A DNA stretch of 64,000 nt, from NCBI GenBank assembly GCA_001429255.1, contig LMJI01000002.1:1-64000 (forward strand), read 5' to 3'. This document shows positions 35,561 through 44,557 of the stretch, piece by piece. This stretch comes from Cellulomonas sp. Root930 (GTDB taxonomy: Bacteria > Actinomycetota > Actinomycetes > Actinomycetales > Cellulomonadaceae). The position numbers and the translations under genes are program-made. The stretch's first letter is position 1, and each line of letters opens with the position of its first letter. The notes beneath the pieces were generated by a model. It made no database searches and was not told where the DNA came from. It saw only the letters and a list, made by a program, of their open reading frames with translations.

Positions 35561-36223
35561 CTACGACTCTCGGCTGGCCCAGAGCAGGCCGCGCTCGATC
35601 ATCGTCCGCACCGCGGGCACCTCGAGGTCCGCCAGCTGGTGCCCGGGAGCGCAGACGAACACGCGGCCGGCACCCCAGCGGCGGGTCCAGACGGCGGGCG
35701 ACGTCACGGGTGCGTGCCAGGGGTCGTCGGGTCCCGGGGTGATCGTCGTGGTCGCCAGCACCTCGTTCAGCGGGTCGGTGAGCAGCCAGTACTGCTCGGA
35801 CCGCAGCGTGAAGTCGTGCACGCCCGCGACGATCGGGTGGTCGCCGGTCACGTTGATCGTGTGCTCGACCAGCGTGCCGCCGGGATGCGCCGCGAACTGG
35901 CCACCCACCAGCTGCAGGTAGTCGGTGGCGATCCGGAACGAGTCGATGATCCCGCCGTGCCAGCCCGCGAAACCCGTGCCCGCAGCGACGGCGGTGCGCA
36001 GGCCGCGGAGCTCGTCGGCCAGGATGTCGCCCATGGTCCAGCACTGCACCACCAGGTCGGTCGCCGCCATGAGCTCGGCGTCCGCGTACGCCTCGAGCGA
36101 TCCCTCCACGACGACGTCGAAGTCGTGCTCCCGCAGGAACGGCACGAACAGCTCGGCGGCCTCCTCGGGCGCGTGCCCGTCCCATCCGCCCCGGACGACG
36201 AGGGCTCGACGTTGATCGGTCAC
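35561..36223 (-). CDS. ThuA-like protein (class I glutamine-amidotransferase-like fold)
   Basis: A 220-residue ThuA-domain protein. Markers are ALVVRGGWDGHAPEEAAELF, FAGWHGGIIDSFR and VEHTINVTGDHPIVAGV, with SEQYWLLTDP further on. ThuA is known from trehalose utilisation with the Gfo/Idh dehydrogenase ThuB, and related proteins act on 3-keto-glycosides. A Gfo/Idh gene is present at 41248. The GTG at 36223 follows AGGAG, which overlaps the stop region of the upstream ROK gene (11-bp gap), indicating an operon. Confidence 0.85.
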   Translation of the reverse strand: MTDQRRALVVRGGWDGHAPEEAAELFVPFLREHDFDVVVEGSLEAYADAELMAATDLVVQCWTMGDILADELRGLRTAVAAGTGFAGWHGGIIDSFRIATDYLQLVGGQFAAHPGGTLVEHTINVTGDHPIVAGVHDFTLRSEQYWLLTDPLNEVLATTTITPGPDDPWHAPVTSPAVWTRRWGAGRVFVCAPGHQLADLEVPAVRTMIERGLLWASRES

Positions 36224-36234
36224 GACGGAGTCTC

Positions 36235-37404
36235 CTAGCTGATCAGGGCGTCGATGGCGGCGGCGGACAGCACGTGCTCGGAGGCCATGGCGGAGGCGCC
36301 GAGCACTCCGGCGCGGCCCTTGGTGCGGGACGCGACGATGCGCAGGTGCTGGGTGGCCAGCGGCAGCGAGCGACGGTAGACGACCTCGCGGATGCCGGCC
36401 AGCAGGTGCTCGCCGGCCTCGGCCACGACGCCGCCGATGACGATGACCGACGGGTTGAGCATGCTCACGCACGCGGCGAGGACCTCGCCGATGTGCCGAC
36501 CGGCCTCGCGCACCTCGCGGCTGGCGTCCAGGTCGCCGGCGCGCACGAGCGCGACGACGTCGGCGCTGGTCGTCGCGTTCTTCAGGGCGTTCGCGATCGC
36601 CGGGCCGCTGGCGACCGCCTCGAGGCAGCCGGTGTTGCCGCACCGGCAGGGCAGGTTCAGGCCGCCGGGCACCGCGATGTGCCCGAGGTCGCCGGCCGCG
36701 CCCTGGGCGCCACGGCGGATCTGCCCGTCGGAGATGATCCCGGCGCCGATGCCCGTCGCGACCTTGACGAACAGGAGGTGGTCGACGTCCGGCCACTGCG
36801 ACGTGTGCTCACCGAGCGCCATCACGTTCACGTCGTTGTCCACGAGCACGGGGACGCGCAGCTTGCGGGACAGGAGCGCGGGGACGTCCGCGTCGTCCCA
36901 CCCGGGCATGATCGGCGGGTTGATGGGCCGGCCGGTCGAGTGCTCGACCGGGCCGGGGAGCCCGACGCCGACGCTGACCAGGTCACTGACCGGCCGGCGT
37001 GCGGTGGCCAGCAGGTCGAGGCCGACCTCGACGACACGGTCGAGCACCGGAGCCGGACCCTCGGCGATCGAGATGGGCTCGTGGTGCTCGGCCAGCACGG
37101 TGCCGACCAGGTCGGTCAGGGCGAGCCGGGAGTGGGTGGCGCCGAGGTCGACCGCCAGGACCACCCGGGCCGCCGGGTTGAACGCGAAGGTGGCGGGCGG
37201 ACGGCCGCCGGTGGAGCTGGCCTCGCCCGCGGGCGCGACGAACCCGGAGGACAGCAGGAGGTCGACGCGGGCGGCGATCGTGGAACGCGCTTGCCCGGTG
37301 AGCGTGGCCAGGTCGGAGCGGGTGCGCGGCTGGCGGTCACGGAGGAGCTGGAACATCTCCCCGGCGCCCGTCGGCCGAGGAGCGAACTTGAGGAGCTCGT
37401 CCAT
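36235..37404 (-). CDS. ROK-family transcriptional regulator
   Basis: A 389-residue regulator with an N-terminal winged HTH (residues about 12-65; RTRSDLATLTGQARSTIAAR) and a ROK sensor. The sensor carries LAVDLGATHSRLAL, VLVDNDVNVMALGEH, KVATGIGAGI and the zinc signature CRCGNTGCLEAVA. It is divergent from the ABC importer at 37513 with 108 bp between starts, and it precedes a ThuA-like gene. It most likely controls both directions in response to the imported sugar or its product. Confidence 0.92.
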   Translation of the reverse strand: MDELLKFAPRPTGAGEMFQLLRDRQPRTRSDLATLTGQARSTIAARVDLLLSSGFVAPAGEASSTGGRPPATFAFNPAARVVLAVDLGATHSRLALTDLVGTVLAEHHEPISIAEGPAPVLDRVVEVGLDLLATARRPVSDLVSVGVGLPGPVEHSTGRPINPPIMPGWDDADVPALLSRKLRVPVLVDNDVNVMALGEHTSQWPDVDHLLFVKVATGIGAGIISDGQIRRGAQGAAGDLGHIAVPGGLNLPCRCGNTGCLEAVASGPAIANALKNATTSADVVALVRAGDLDASREVREAGRHIGEVLAACVSMLNPSVIVIGGVVAEAGEHLLAGIREVVYRRSLPLATQHLRIVASRTKGRAGVLGASAMASEHVLSAAAIDALIS

Positions 37405-37426
37405 GCGCACAGTGAACCATTCCGCC

Positions 37427-37449
37427 TTACGTAGGTCACGTTCACGTAA
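37427..37449. promoter_or_regulatory. Candidate ROK operator (inverted repeat)
   Basis: TTACGT (37427-37432) and ACGTAA (37444-37449) form an inverted repeat with an 11-base spacer in the divergent ROK/ABC promoter gap. Its location and symmetry suit a dimeric repressor. The inner bases match poorly, so the call is tentative. Confidence 0.5.
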
Positions 37450-37476
37450 CCATGACACAACAGTGGCGACTTTTGC

Positions 37477-37505
37477 TTGACCGACGGCAGAAGTGGTTCT
37501 ACGTT
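37477..37505 (+). promoter_or_regulatory. Promoter of the ABC/Gfo-Idh operon (leaderless)
   Basis: -35 TTGACC (37477-37482), a 17-bp spacer and -10 TACGTT (37500-37505), followed 7 bases later by the ATG of the ATPase gene at 37513. No Shine-Dalgarno is present, so transcription probably starts at or next to the A of ATG. Confidence 0.65.
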
Positions 37506-37512
37506 CCTGCCC

Positions 37513-39027
37513 ATGGTCAACGAGGACCCGCCGCTGTTGCAGATGCGCGGCATCGTGAAGCAGTTCCCGGGAGCCCGGGCGCTGGACGGCGTCGACCTGG
37601 AGATCCGGGCGGGCGAGGTCCACTGCCTGCTGGGCCAGAACGGCGCGGGCAAGTCCACGCTCATCAAGGTGCTCGCCGGCGCCCACCAGCCGACCGAGGG
37701 CGAGATCCTGCTCGACGGTCAGCCGGTCACCATCGCGCACCCCGTGGCCGGCCTCAAGCTGGGCATCGCGACGATGTACCAGGAGCTCGACGTCGTCGAC
37801 GGCCTCTCGGTCGCGGAGAACATCTACCTCGGCCACGAGCTGGCCACCGCGGGGTTCTCGCAGCGCCGCGCGGCGACCGCCAGCACGCGGGCGCTGCTGG
37901 CCCGGCTCGGGCACGCCGACATCTCGCCCCACCGCGAGGTCGGCCGGCTGTCGGCCGCGGGCAAGCAGATCGTCAGCATGGCGCGCGCCCTGTCGCACGA
38001 CGCCCGGGTGATCGTCATGGACGAGCCGTCGGCCGTGCTGGACGCCGAGGAGGTCACCAACCTCTTCCGCGTGGTCCGGGAGCTCACCGCGTCCGGCGTG
38101 GCCGTCGTCTACATCTCGCACCGCCTCGACGAGATCCGCCAGATCGGCGACCGCATCACGGTGCTCAAGGACGGCCGGACCGTCGCGACCGGCCTCCCGG
38201 CCGCGCAGACACCGACCGCCGAGCTCATCAAGCTCATGACCGGCCGCACCGTCGAGTACGCCATCCCGCCGCGTGACACGGTGGCGGAGGACGCCCCCAC
38301 GGTGCTGCGGGTCGAGGGTCTCTCGCTGCGCGGGGCGTTCAGCGACGTGTCGTTCCAGGTCCGCGCCGGCGAGGTGATCGGGCTCGCCGGGCTCGTCGGG
38401 TCGGGACGCACCGAGATCCTGGAGACCGTCTTCGGCGCGCGCAAGGCGACGACCGGCACCGTGCACGTGGGGGAGGACCAGCTGCGCGCCGGCTCCGTGA
38501 GCGACGCGGTGGCCGCCGGCATCGGGCTCTGCCCCGAGGAGCGCAAGAGCCAGGGTCTGATCCTCGACGAGCCGGTGTACCGGAACATCACGCTCTCCAC
38601 GTTCTCGCGCAACGCCACCGCGTCGTTCCTCGACGAGGGCGCCGAGCGGCGCGTCGCGCGCGAGCAGATCGACGCCCTCGACGTCCGTCCGTCGGACCCC
38701 GACCGCAGCGCGCGCACGCTCTCGGGCGGGAACCAGCAGAAGGTCCTGCTCGCGCGCTGGCTCGTGCACGGCTGCCGGGTGCTGCTCCTCGACGAGCCCA
38801 CCCGCGGCGTCGACGTCGGGGCGCGGGCCGAGATCTACGGCCTGATCGCCGACCTTGCCGCGCAGGGCGCCGCCGTGGTGGTCGTCTCCAGCGACATCCC
38901 GGAGGTGATCGGCCTGTCCGACCGCGTCCTGGTGATCTCCGAAGGGCGGGTGGTCCACGAGGGACCCGCGTCCCGCATCGACGAGCACCGCGTGCTCGAC
39001 CTCGTCATGGAAGGAAGTGCCGCGTGA
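37513..39027 (+). CDS. Sugar ABC transporter ATP-binding protein (RbsA/MglA type, tandem ATPase)
   Basis: A 504-residue CUT2-type ATPase with two nucleotide-binding domains. The first has a canonical Walker A (GQNGAGKST) with signature GRLSAAGKQ and Walker B VIVMDEPSA. The second has the usual degenerate Walker A (LVGSGRTE) with signature LSGGNQQK and Walker B LLLDEPTRG. The ATG at 37513 is supported by a -10 element 7 bases upstream. It is followed by permease and binding-protein genes, making a complete importer. Confidence 0.95.
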   Translation: MVNEDPPLLQMRGIVKQFPGARALDGVDLEIRAGEVHCLLGQNGAGKSTLIKVLAGAHQPTEGEILLDGQPVTIAHPVAGLKLGIATMYQELDVVDGLSVAENIYLGHELATAGFSQRRAATASTRALLARLGHADISPHREVGRLSAAGKQIVSMARALSHDARVIVMDEPSAVLDAEEVTNLFRVVRELTASGVAVVYISHRLDEIRQIGDRITVLKDGRTVATGLPAAQTPTAELIKLMTGRTVEYAIPPRDTVAEDAPTVLRVEGLSLRGAFSDVSFQVRAGEVIGLAGLVGSGRTEILETVFGARKATTGTVHVGEDQLRAGSVSDAVAAGIGLCPEERKSQGLILDEPVYRNITLSTFSRNATASFLDEGAERRVAREQIDALDVRPSDPDRSARTLSGGNQQKVLLARWLVHGCRVLLLDEPTRGVDVGARAEIYGLIADLAAQGAAVVVVSSDIPEVIGLSDRVLVISEGRVVHEGPASRIDEHRVLDLVMEGSAA

Positions 39028-40073
39028 GCGAGCATGACGTGACAGCCCCTGCCGCCGACGAGTCCTCGCGGGTCGAGCAGGTGGCCAAGGCCGGGGAGAG
39101 GTCCCGTCGGGGACTCCTCGGCGGAGCCACCGGGCGCAACCTCGGCCTGGTCATCGCCCTCGTGGCGATCTGCGCCTTCGGCGTCATCACCGCCGGCGAG
39201 CGGTTCGCCAGCATCGACAACCTCCTGACGATCCTGCGGCTCGCGTCGGTGCTGGGCGTGATCAGCATCGGCATGACGTTCGTCATCACGGGTGGCGGCA
39301 TCGACCTGTCCGTCGGCTCCGTCATCGGGCTGGCGTCGGTGTGGGCCTCCACGCTGGCCACGCAGACCATGGCCGAGGACGTCCACTGGACGATCATGGT
39401 GCTCTGCGCGCTCGGCGTCGGCATCGGCGCGGGACTGATCAACGGCGTGCTCATCGCGTACGGGAAGGTGGTCGCGTTCATCGCGACGCTGGCCATGCTC
39501 GTGTCCGCCCGCGGCCTGGCGGAGATCATCGCCAGACGGCAGACCCAGATCGTCAAGGTCGACCCGTTCCTCGACTTCTTCCGGTCGTCGCCCCTCGGCG
39601 TGCCGATGCTGGTGTGGATCTTCGTGCTGGTGTCCGTCGCCGGCTGGATCCTGCTCAACCGCACCACGTTCGGTCGCCGGACCATCGCGGTCGGCGGCAA
39701 CCCGGAGGCCGCGCGGCTGGCCGGCATCAAGGTCAAGCGCCACACGATGTACCTGTACGCCCTGTGCGGTCTCACGGCCGGCATCGGCGGCGTGATGATG
39801 CTCGGCCGCACCACGGCCGGCAGCTCCACCAACGGCCAGCTCTACGAGCTCGACGCCATCGCCGCCGTGGTCGTCGGCGGCACCCTGCTCATCGGCGGCC
39901 GCGGCACCATCGTCGGCACCTTCCTGGGCGTCCTGATCTTCACGACGCTCAGCAACGTGTTCACGCAGAACAACCTGTCCATCTCGGCGCAGGCCATCGC
40001 CAAGGGCGTGATCATCGTCGTCGCCGTGCTGCTCCAGCAGCGCATCGCCGAGCGCTCCCGCGCCGGAACCTGA
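39024..40073 (+). CDS. Sugar ABC transporter permease (RbsC type)
   Basis: A 349-residue membrane protein with an N-terminal cytoplasmic tail (about 45 residues) and about ten hydrophobic helices. It shows the BPD_transp_2 features SIGMTFVITGGGIDLSVGSV, IAVGGNPEAARLAGIKV and VGGTLLIGGRGTIVGTFLG. The GTG at 39024 overlaps the ATPase stop by 4 bp. Confidence 0.94.
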   Translation: MSEHDVTAPAADESSRVEQVAKAGERSRRGLLGGATGRNLGLVIALVAICAFGVITAGERFASIDNLLTILRLASVLGVISIGMTFVITGGGIDLSVGSVIGLASVWASTLATQTMAEDVHWTIMVLCALGVGIGAGLINGVLIAYGKVVAFIATLAMLVSARGLAEIIARRQTQIVKVDPFLDFFRSSPLGVPMLVWIFVLVSVAGWILLNRTTFGRRTIAVGGNPEAARLAGIKVKRHTMYLYALCGLTAGIGGVMMLGRTTAGSSTNGQLYELDAIAAVVVGGTLLIGGRGTIVGTFLGVLIFTTLSNVFTQNNLSISAQAIAKGVIIVVAVLLQQRIAERSRAGT

Positions 40074-40125
40074 CCCCAGCAGCTCTGCCCCCTGCACACC
40101 CGTTGTTCGATCAAGGAGGATCGTC

Positions 40126-41175
40126 ATGTCCGTAGCACTGCGCCGCAGGTGGCTCGCCGCCGCCGGCACCGCGGCAGCCCTCGCACTCGTCGTCGGCTGC
40201 ACGTCCAACACCCCCGAGGCCGAGGACACCGGCGCCGCGCAGGCGCCGGCGGCCGCAGCCACCGGCAACGACGAGCCCGGCGACAAGGTCGTCATCGGCT
40301 TCTCCGCCCCGGCGGCCGACCACGGCTGGATGGGCTCGATCACCAAGTCGGCCGTCGCCGAGGCAGCCAAGTACCCCGACGTCGAGCTGGTGCAGGCCGA
40401 GGCCACCAACGACGTGAACCTGCAGATCAGCCAGATCGAGCAGTTCATCAACGACGGCGTGGACGCGATCGTCCTGCTGCCGTTCGACGGGGCCGCGCTC
40501 ACCGAGGTCGCCATCAAGGCGATGCAGGCCGGCATCGTCGTCGTCAACGTCGACCGCGAGTTCGAGGACTCCGACGCGGCGCGCACGACGATCCTCGGCG
40601 ACAACTACGGCATGGGCGTCAGCGCCGGCGCCTACATCTGCGGCGAGCTGGGCGGCAACGCCGACGCCAAGGTCGCGGAGATCGCCGGCATCGACTCGCT
40701 GCCCCTGACGCAGGACCGCAGCCGGGGCTTCTCCGACGCGCTGTCCGCGTGCGGGCTCGAGGTGAGCAACCGCGTCGCGGCCGACTTCACCGTCCAGGGC
40801 GGCGAGGCCGCGGCGGCCAACCTGCTGCAGGCGGCGCCGCAGCTCGACGCCATCTGGAACCACGACGACGACCAGGGCGTCGGCGTCCTGGCGGCCATCG
40901 AGAACGCGGGCCGCGACGAGTTCTTCATGGTCGGAGGTGCCGGCTCCAAGAACGTCATGGAGGCCATCCAGGCCGACGACACGGTGCTCAAGGCCACGGT
41001 CATCTACCCGTCCACGCAGGCCGCGGACGGCATCAAGCTGGCCCGGCTGCTGGTGCAGGGCAAGTCGATGAGCGACCTGGTCGAGGTCGAGGTGCCGCGC
41101 ACGATCCAGCTGTACGCCCCCGTGGTGACCAAGGACAACGTCGAGCAGTACCTGCCGACCGCGTTCGAGTCCTGA
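40126..41175 (+). CDS. Periplasmic-type sugar-binding lipoprotein (RbsB family)
   Basis: A 349-residue PBP1-fold binding protein. The signal peptide ends in the lipobox VVGC (Cys about residue 25), so it should be a surface lipoprotein. Family features are VVIGFSAPAADHGWMGSI, QIEQFINDGVDAIVLLPFDG and WNHDDDQGVGVLAAIENAG. The ATG at 40126 has AAGGAGGA 7 bases upstream, the strongest Shine-Dalgarno of this operon. A GC-rich hairpin follows the gene. Confidence 0.93.
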   Translation: MSVALRRRWLAAAGTAAALALVVGCTSNTPEAEDTGAAQAPAAAATGNDEPGDKVVIGFSAPAADHGWMGSITKSAVAEAAKYPDVELVQAEATNDVNLQISQIEQFINDGVDAIVLLPFDGAALTEVAIKAMQAGIVVVNVDREFEDSDAARTTILGDNYGMGVSAGAYICGELGGNADAKVAEIAGIDSLPLTQDRSRGFSDALSACGLEVSNRVAADFTVQGGEAAAANLLQAAPQLDAIWNHDDDQGVGVLAAIENAGRDEFFMVGGAGSKNVMEAIQADDTVLKATVIYPSTQAADGIKLARLLVQGKSMSDLVEVEVPRTIQLYAPVVTKDNVEQYLPTAFES

Positions 41176-41188
41176 GCCAACCTGACCC

Positions 41189-41224
41189 GTCCGGGCGGGC
41201 CGTTCCGCAGCGGCCCGCCCGGAC
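41189..41224 (+). terminator. GC-rich hairpin between importer and catabolic genes
   Basis: A perfect 14-bp stem (41189-41202 with 41211-41224) with an 8-base loop and no T run. It may be a partial terminator or mRNA-stabilising hairpin that lets the binding protein be made in excess over the downstream enzymes. Full termination is doubtful because no promoter is visible before 41248. Confidence 0.55.
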
Positions 41225-41247
41225 TCCACAGGACTCGAGGAGGAGTC

Positions 41248-42423
41248 GTGACAGAAGCAGTCCCGCGCCTGGGCATCGGCATGGTCGGGTACGCGTTCAT
41301 GGGCATCGCGCACTCGCAGGCGTGGCGCAACGCCCCCAGGTTCTTCGACCTGCCGCTGCACCCGGACATGGCGGCGGTCGCCGGTCGTGACGCCGCCGCG
41401 GTGAGCGCAGCCGCCGCGAAGCTGGGGTGGTCCAGCACGGAGACCGACTGGAAGGCGCTCGTCTCCCGGGACGACATCGACCTCGTCGACATCTGCACGC
41501 CGGGCGACACCCACGCCGAGATCGCGATCGCCGCGCTCGAGGCGGGCAAGCATGTGCTGTGCGAGAAGCCGCTGGCCAACTCGGTCGAGGAGGCCGAGGC
41601 GATGGTCCGGGCCGCCGAGCGCGCCCCGGGGCTGGCGATGGTCGGCTTCACGTACCGTCGCGTCCCCGCCATCCAGCTGGCCCGCACGCTGGTGGCGGAC
41701 GGCCGCATCGGCACGGTCCGGCACGTGCGGGCGCAGTACCTGCAGGACTGGATCGCGGACCCGCAGGCGCCGCTGTCGTGGCGGCTGGACAAGCAGAAGG
41801 CGGGCTCGGGGGCGCTCGGGGACATCGGCGCGCACATCGTCGACCTGGCGCAGTTCGTCACGGGCGAGTCGGTCACGGGCGTCTCGGCGGTGCTGGAGAC
41901 GTTCGTCAAGGAGCGCCCGGTCGCCTCGGCGCACTCCGGCCTGCACGGCACTGCCGGCAGCGAGACCGGACCGGTCACGGTGGACGACGCGGCGATCTTC
42001 CTCGGCCGGATGTCCGGCGGGGGACTGGCCACCTTCGAGGCCACCCGGTTCGCGTGGGGCCGCAAGAACGCGATCCGGCTCGAGATCAACGGCTCCGCGG
42101 GCTCGCTCGCGTTCGACTTCGAGGACATGAACGTCCTGCACTTCTTCGACGCGTCGCAGCCCGCTGCGGAGGCCGGGTTCCGGCGGATCGTCGTCACCGA
42201 GCCCGAGCACGCCTACGTGGCAGCCTGGTGGCCTGCGGGTCATGGCCTCGGGTACGAGCACGCGTTCACGCACCAGGCGGTGGACCTGATCACCGCGATC
42301 GCGTCGCGCACGCAGCCGGAGCCGAGCTTCGCCGACGGGCTGGCCGTGCAGCGTGTGCTCGACGCCGTCGAACGGTCGGCCGCCGACGACAGCAGGTGGA
42401 CCTCTGTGACCAAGGAGAGCTGA
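41248..42423 (+). CDS. Gfo/Idh/MocA-family oxidoreductase
   Basis: A 391-residue NAD(P)-dependent sugar dehydrogenase. The N-terminal Rossmann fold has [18 protein letters not shown] and then [20 protein letters not shown]. The catalytic EKP is in [11 protein letters not shown], the second catalytic region is [18 protein letters not shown], and the sequence ends with [15 protein letters not shown]. The GTG at 41248 follows GAGGAGGA. With a ThuA-like protein and a TIM-barrel isomerase in the same locus it may oxidise C3 of a glycoside or inositol; the exact substrate is unknown. Confidence 0.93.
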   Translation: MTEAVPRLGIGMVGYAFMGIAHSQAWRNAPRFFDLPLHPDMAAVAGRDAAAVSAAAAKLGWSSTETDWKALVSRDDIDLVDICTPGDTHAEIAIAALEAGKHVLCEKPLANSVEEAEAMVRAAERAPGLAMVGFTYRRVPAIQLARTLVADGRIGTVRHVRAQYLQDWIADPQAPLSWRLDKQKAGSGALGDIGAHIVDLAQFVTGESVTGVSAVLETFVKERPVASAHSGLHGTAGSETGPVTVDDAAIFLGRMSGGGLATFEATRFAWGRKNAIRLEINGSAGSLAFDFEDMNVLHFFDASQPAAEAGFRRIVVTEPEHAYVAAWWPAGHGLGYEHAFTHQAVDLITAIASRTQPEPSFADGLAVQRVLDAVERSAADDSRWTSVTKES

Positions 42424-42425
42424 CG

Positions 42426-43427
42426 ATGGCACGACCGATCACCCTGTTCACCGGCCAGTGGGCGGACCTGCCGTTCGAGGAGGTCGCGCGGCTGGCGTCC
42501 GGGTGGGGCTACGGCGGCCTGGAGATCGCCTGCTGGGGCGACCACCTGGACCCGTGGCGCTGGGACGACGAGGAGTACGTCGCCGGCAAGCTCGCGCTGC
42601 TGGAGAGGTACGGCCTGAAGGTCTACGCGATCTCCAACCACCTCAAGGGTCAGGCGGTCTGCGACGACCCCATCGACCAGCGGCACCGTGACATCCTGCC
42701 CGACGTCGTGTGGGGCGACGGCGACCCCGAGGGCGTCCGGCAGCGTGCGGCCGAGGAGATGAAGCACACCGCCCGGATCGCCGCGAAGCTGGGCGTGAAG
42801 ACGGTCGTGGGCTTCACCGGGTCGAGCATCTGGAAGTACGTCGCGATGTTCCCGCCGGTCTCGCAGGAGGCCGTCGACGCGGGCTACCAGGACTTCGCGG
42901 ACCGGTGGAACCCGATCCTCGACGTGTTCGACGAGGTGGGTGTGCGGTTCGCGCACGAGGTGCACCCGAGTGAGATCGCGTACGACTACTGGACGACCGT
43001 GCGGACCCTGGAGGCCATCGGGCACCGAGAGGCGTTCGGCCTCAACTGGGACCCGAGCCACTTCATCTGGCAGCAGCTGGACCCGGTGGACTTCATCCTC
43101 GAGTTCCGTGACCGGATCTACCACGTCGACTGCAAGGACGTGAAGCTCCGGCTCGGCAACGGCCGCAACGGCCGGCTGGGCTCGCACCTGGCGTGGGCCG
43201 ACCTGCGCCGCGGGTGGGACTTCGTGTCCACCGGCCGCGGCGACGTGCCCTGGGAGGCGTCGTTCCGGGCGCTCAACTCCATCGGGTACGACGGGCCGAT
43301 CTCCGTGGAGTGGGAGGACGCGGGGATGGACCGGCTGCTCGGCGCGCCCGAGGCGCTGGAGTTCGTGAAGCGCAACGCGTTCGACCCGCCGGCCGCCTCG
43401 TTCGACGCCGCGTTCAGCACCCGGTAG
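42426..43427 (+). CDS. Sugar phosphate isomerase/epimerase (xylose-isomerase-like TIM barrel)
   Basis: A 333-residue AP-endonuclease-2-type TIM barrel. The metal ligands of the family are visible: Glu and His in [12 protein letters not shown], Asp and His in [10 protein letters not shown], Asp and His in [10 protein letters not shown], and Glu in [10 protein letters not shown]. The ATG at 42426 is 2 bp after the dehydrogenase stop, with AAGGAGA upstream, so the pair is translated together. Members act as isomerases, epimerases or lyases on keto-sugars, inositols or 3-keto-glycosides. Confidence 0.92.
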   Translation: MARPITLFTGQWADLPFEEVARLASGWGYGGLEIACWGDHLDPWRWDDEEYVAGKLALLERYGLKVYAISNHLKGQAVCDDPIDQRHRDILPDVVWGDGDPEGVRQRAAEEMKHTARIAAKLGVKTVVGFTGSSIWKYVAMFPPVSQEAVDAGYQDFADRWNPILDVFDEVGVRFAHEVHPSEIAYDYWTTVRTLEAIGHREAFGLNWDPSHFIWQQLDPVDFILEFRDRIYHVDCKDVKLRLGNGRNGRLGSHLAWADLRRGWDFVSTGRGDVPWEASFRALNSIGYDGPISVEWEDAGMDRLLGAPEALEFVKRNAFDPPAASFDAAFSTR

Positions 43428-43430
43428 GTC

Positions 43431-43790
43431 TCAGCCCCGGTCGTGGAGCGTGATGTGGTACCCGTCCGGGTCGGCGAAGGTGAACGTGCGACCGAACGGC
43501 CCGTCGACCAGGGCGGACGCGATCGGCACCCCAGCCGCGACGAGTGAGTCGTGGATCTCCTGCGCGTCGGGCGCGTGCAGCCAGAGGGCCGCGCCGAGCC
43601 CGGGCTGCCCGGTCGCGTCGAGGTCGACGCCCGGTGCGACGTCGCGCACGGCGAACGCGATCGGGCGCGTGTCGAACACCACCGCGTGCGGCGGGCTGAA
43701 CGCGGCGCGGACCACGCCGAGGAACCGCTCGTAGAACGCGGCGGACCGCTCGAGGTCGCGCACCTGCAGGGAGACGAAGTCGGGTCGTGC
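43431..43790 (-). pseudogene. VOC (glyoxalase-like) protein with lost start
   Basis: The body is an intact VOC domain: VRDLERSAAFYERFLG near the N-terminus, IAFAVRDVAPGVDLD, and TFTFADPDGYHITLHDRG at the end. Translation upstream of 43763 continues as ARPDFVSLQ, the normal first beta strand, back to about 43790. Then homology stops with no ATG/GTG/TTG, and the sequence becomes the antisense of a MarR gene. Only a GTG at 43763 remains, which would give 110 residues without the first strand. The gene seems to have lost its start and promoter in a deletion shared with the MarR gene. Confidence 0.7.
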
Positions 43791-44099
43791 CTGGAGCTGC
43801 TCGCGCAGCGGCCCGGGCTGTCCAGCAGCGACCTCGCTCGTGGCGCGTTCGTGTCCCGGCAGTCGATGAACGTCCTCCTGCAGCAGATGGCGCGGGACGG
43901 GCTGGTCTCGCGTGCCGAGCAGGCGCCGGTGGGCCGGGTCCTGCCGACCCGCATCACGGCGCTGGGGCGCGAGCGGCTGGCGAGCGCGAGCGCCGCGGTC
44001 GCCGCGGTGGAGTCCCGGATCGGGGCGCTGCCCGTGGGGGACCGGGCCGAGCTGCGACGGCTGCTGCGGGAGTGCGTGGCGGCGCTCGCCGACGGGTGA
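43788..44099 (+). pseudogene. MarR-family regulator, N-terminally truncated
   Basis: The frame from 43788 reads CLELLAQRPGLSSSDLARGA, then VSRQSMNVLLQQMARDGLV and RITALGRERLASASAAV, to a stop at 44099. This is the winged-HTH and C-terminal dimerisation part of a MarR regulator. The N-terminal ~50-60 residues (dimerisation helices) are missing; before 43788 the frame is antisense to the VOC gene. No plausible start lies at the junction; the first in-frame ATG (43866) is inside the recognition helix. Probably non-functional. Confidence 0.75.
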
Positions 44100-44139
44100 C
44101 CGTCAGGACACGGGCGCACCCGCGGCGGATACTGGATCG

Positions 44140-44553
44140 ATGATCTCCGTCGCGCGCGCCCAGCAGCTCCACGAGGCCGGGCTGAGCTGGCACCCCCGCC
44201 CTGGGGACCGGTTCGCCGTCCGGACGCTCGAGGACCAGGTGTTCACCATCTCGGACATGGTGGTGGAGCCGCACGAGTACCCGACCGGCACCGTCCTGGG
44301 CTTCAACGGGACCACCGAGTGGGCGCTCGACTCGGTCGCGCAGGAGGACGCCCTGTGGCTGCCGCGCGAGGACCAGCTGCGCGAGCTGCTGGGCGGCACG
44401 TTCCGCAGCCTGGCGCGGTCCACCGACGGGCAGTACGGGGTGCTCATCGAGCACTCGGGGCGGCCGGAGCGGCTGTTCACCGCGGACACGGCCGCGGACG
44501 CCTACGCGCGGGCGCTGCTCGCGCTGGTGGCCGCCGCGATCGAGCGGGTCTAG
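44140..44553 (+). CDS. Conserved hypothetical protein (small soluble)
   Basis: A 137-residue acidic protein beginning MISVARAQQLHEAGLSWHP, with VFTISDMVVEPHEYPTGTV and GFNGTTEWALDSVAQEDALW followed by LPREDQLRELLGG. I know similar actinobacterial proteins only as hypotheticals, sometimes labelled pilus-assembly proteins without clear basis. The ATG at 44140 is 6 bases after GATACT, suggesting a leaderless mRNA. It ends 4 bp from the convergent PH-domain gene. Confidence 0.75.
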   Translation: MISVARAQQLHEAGLSWHPRPGDRFAVRTLEDQVFTISDMVVEPHEYPTGTVLGFNGTTEWALDSVAQEDALWLPREDQLRELLGGTFRSLARSTDGQYGVLIEHSGRPERLFTADTAADAYARALLALVAAAIERV

Positions 44554-44557
44554 CCAG

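Noticed and set aside
43551..43787. Plus-strand extension of the MarR remnant to an upstream ATG
   Set aside because: The added residues are antisense to the VOC gene and show no MarR dimerisation helices.
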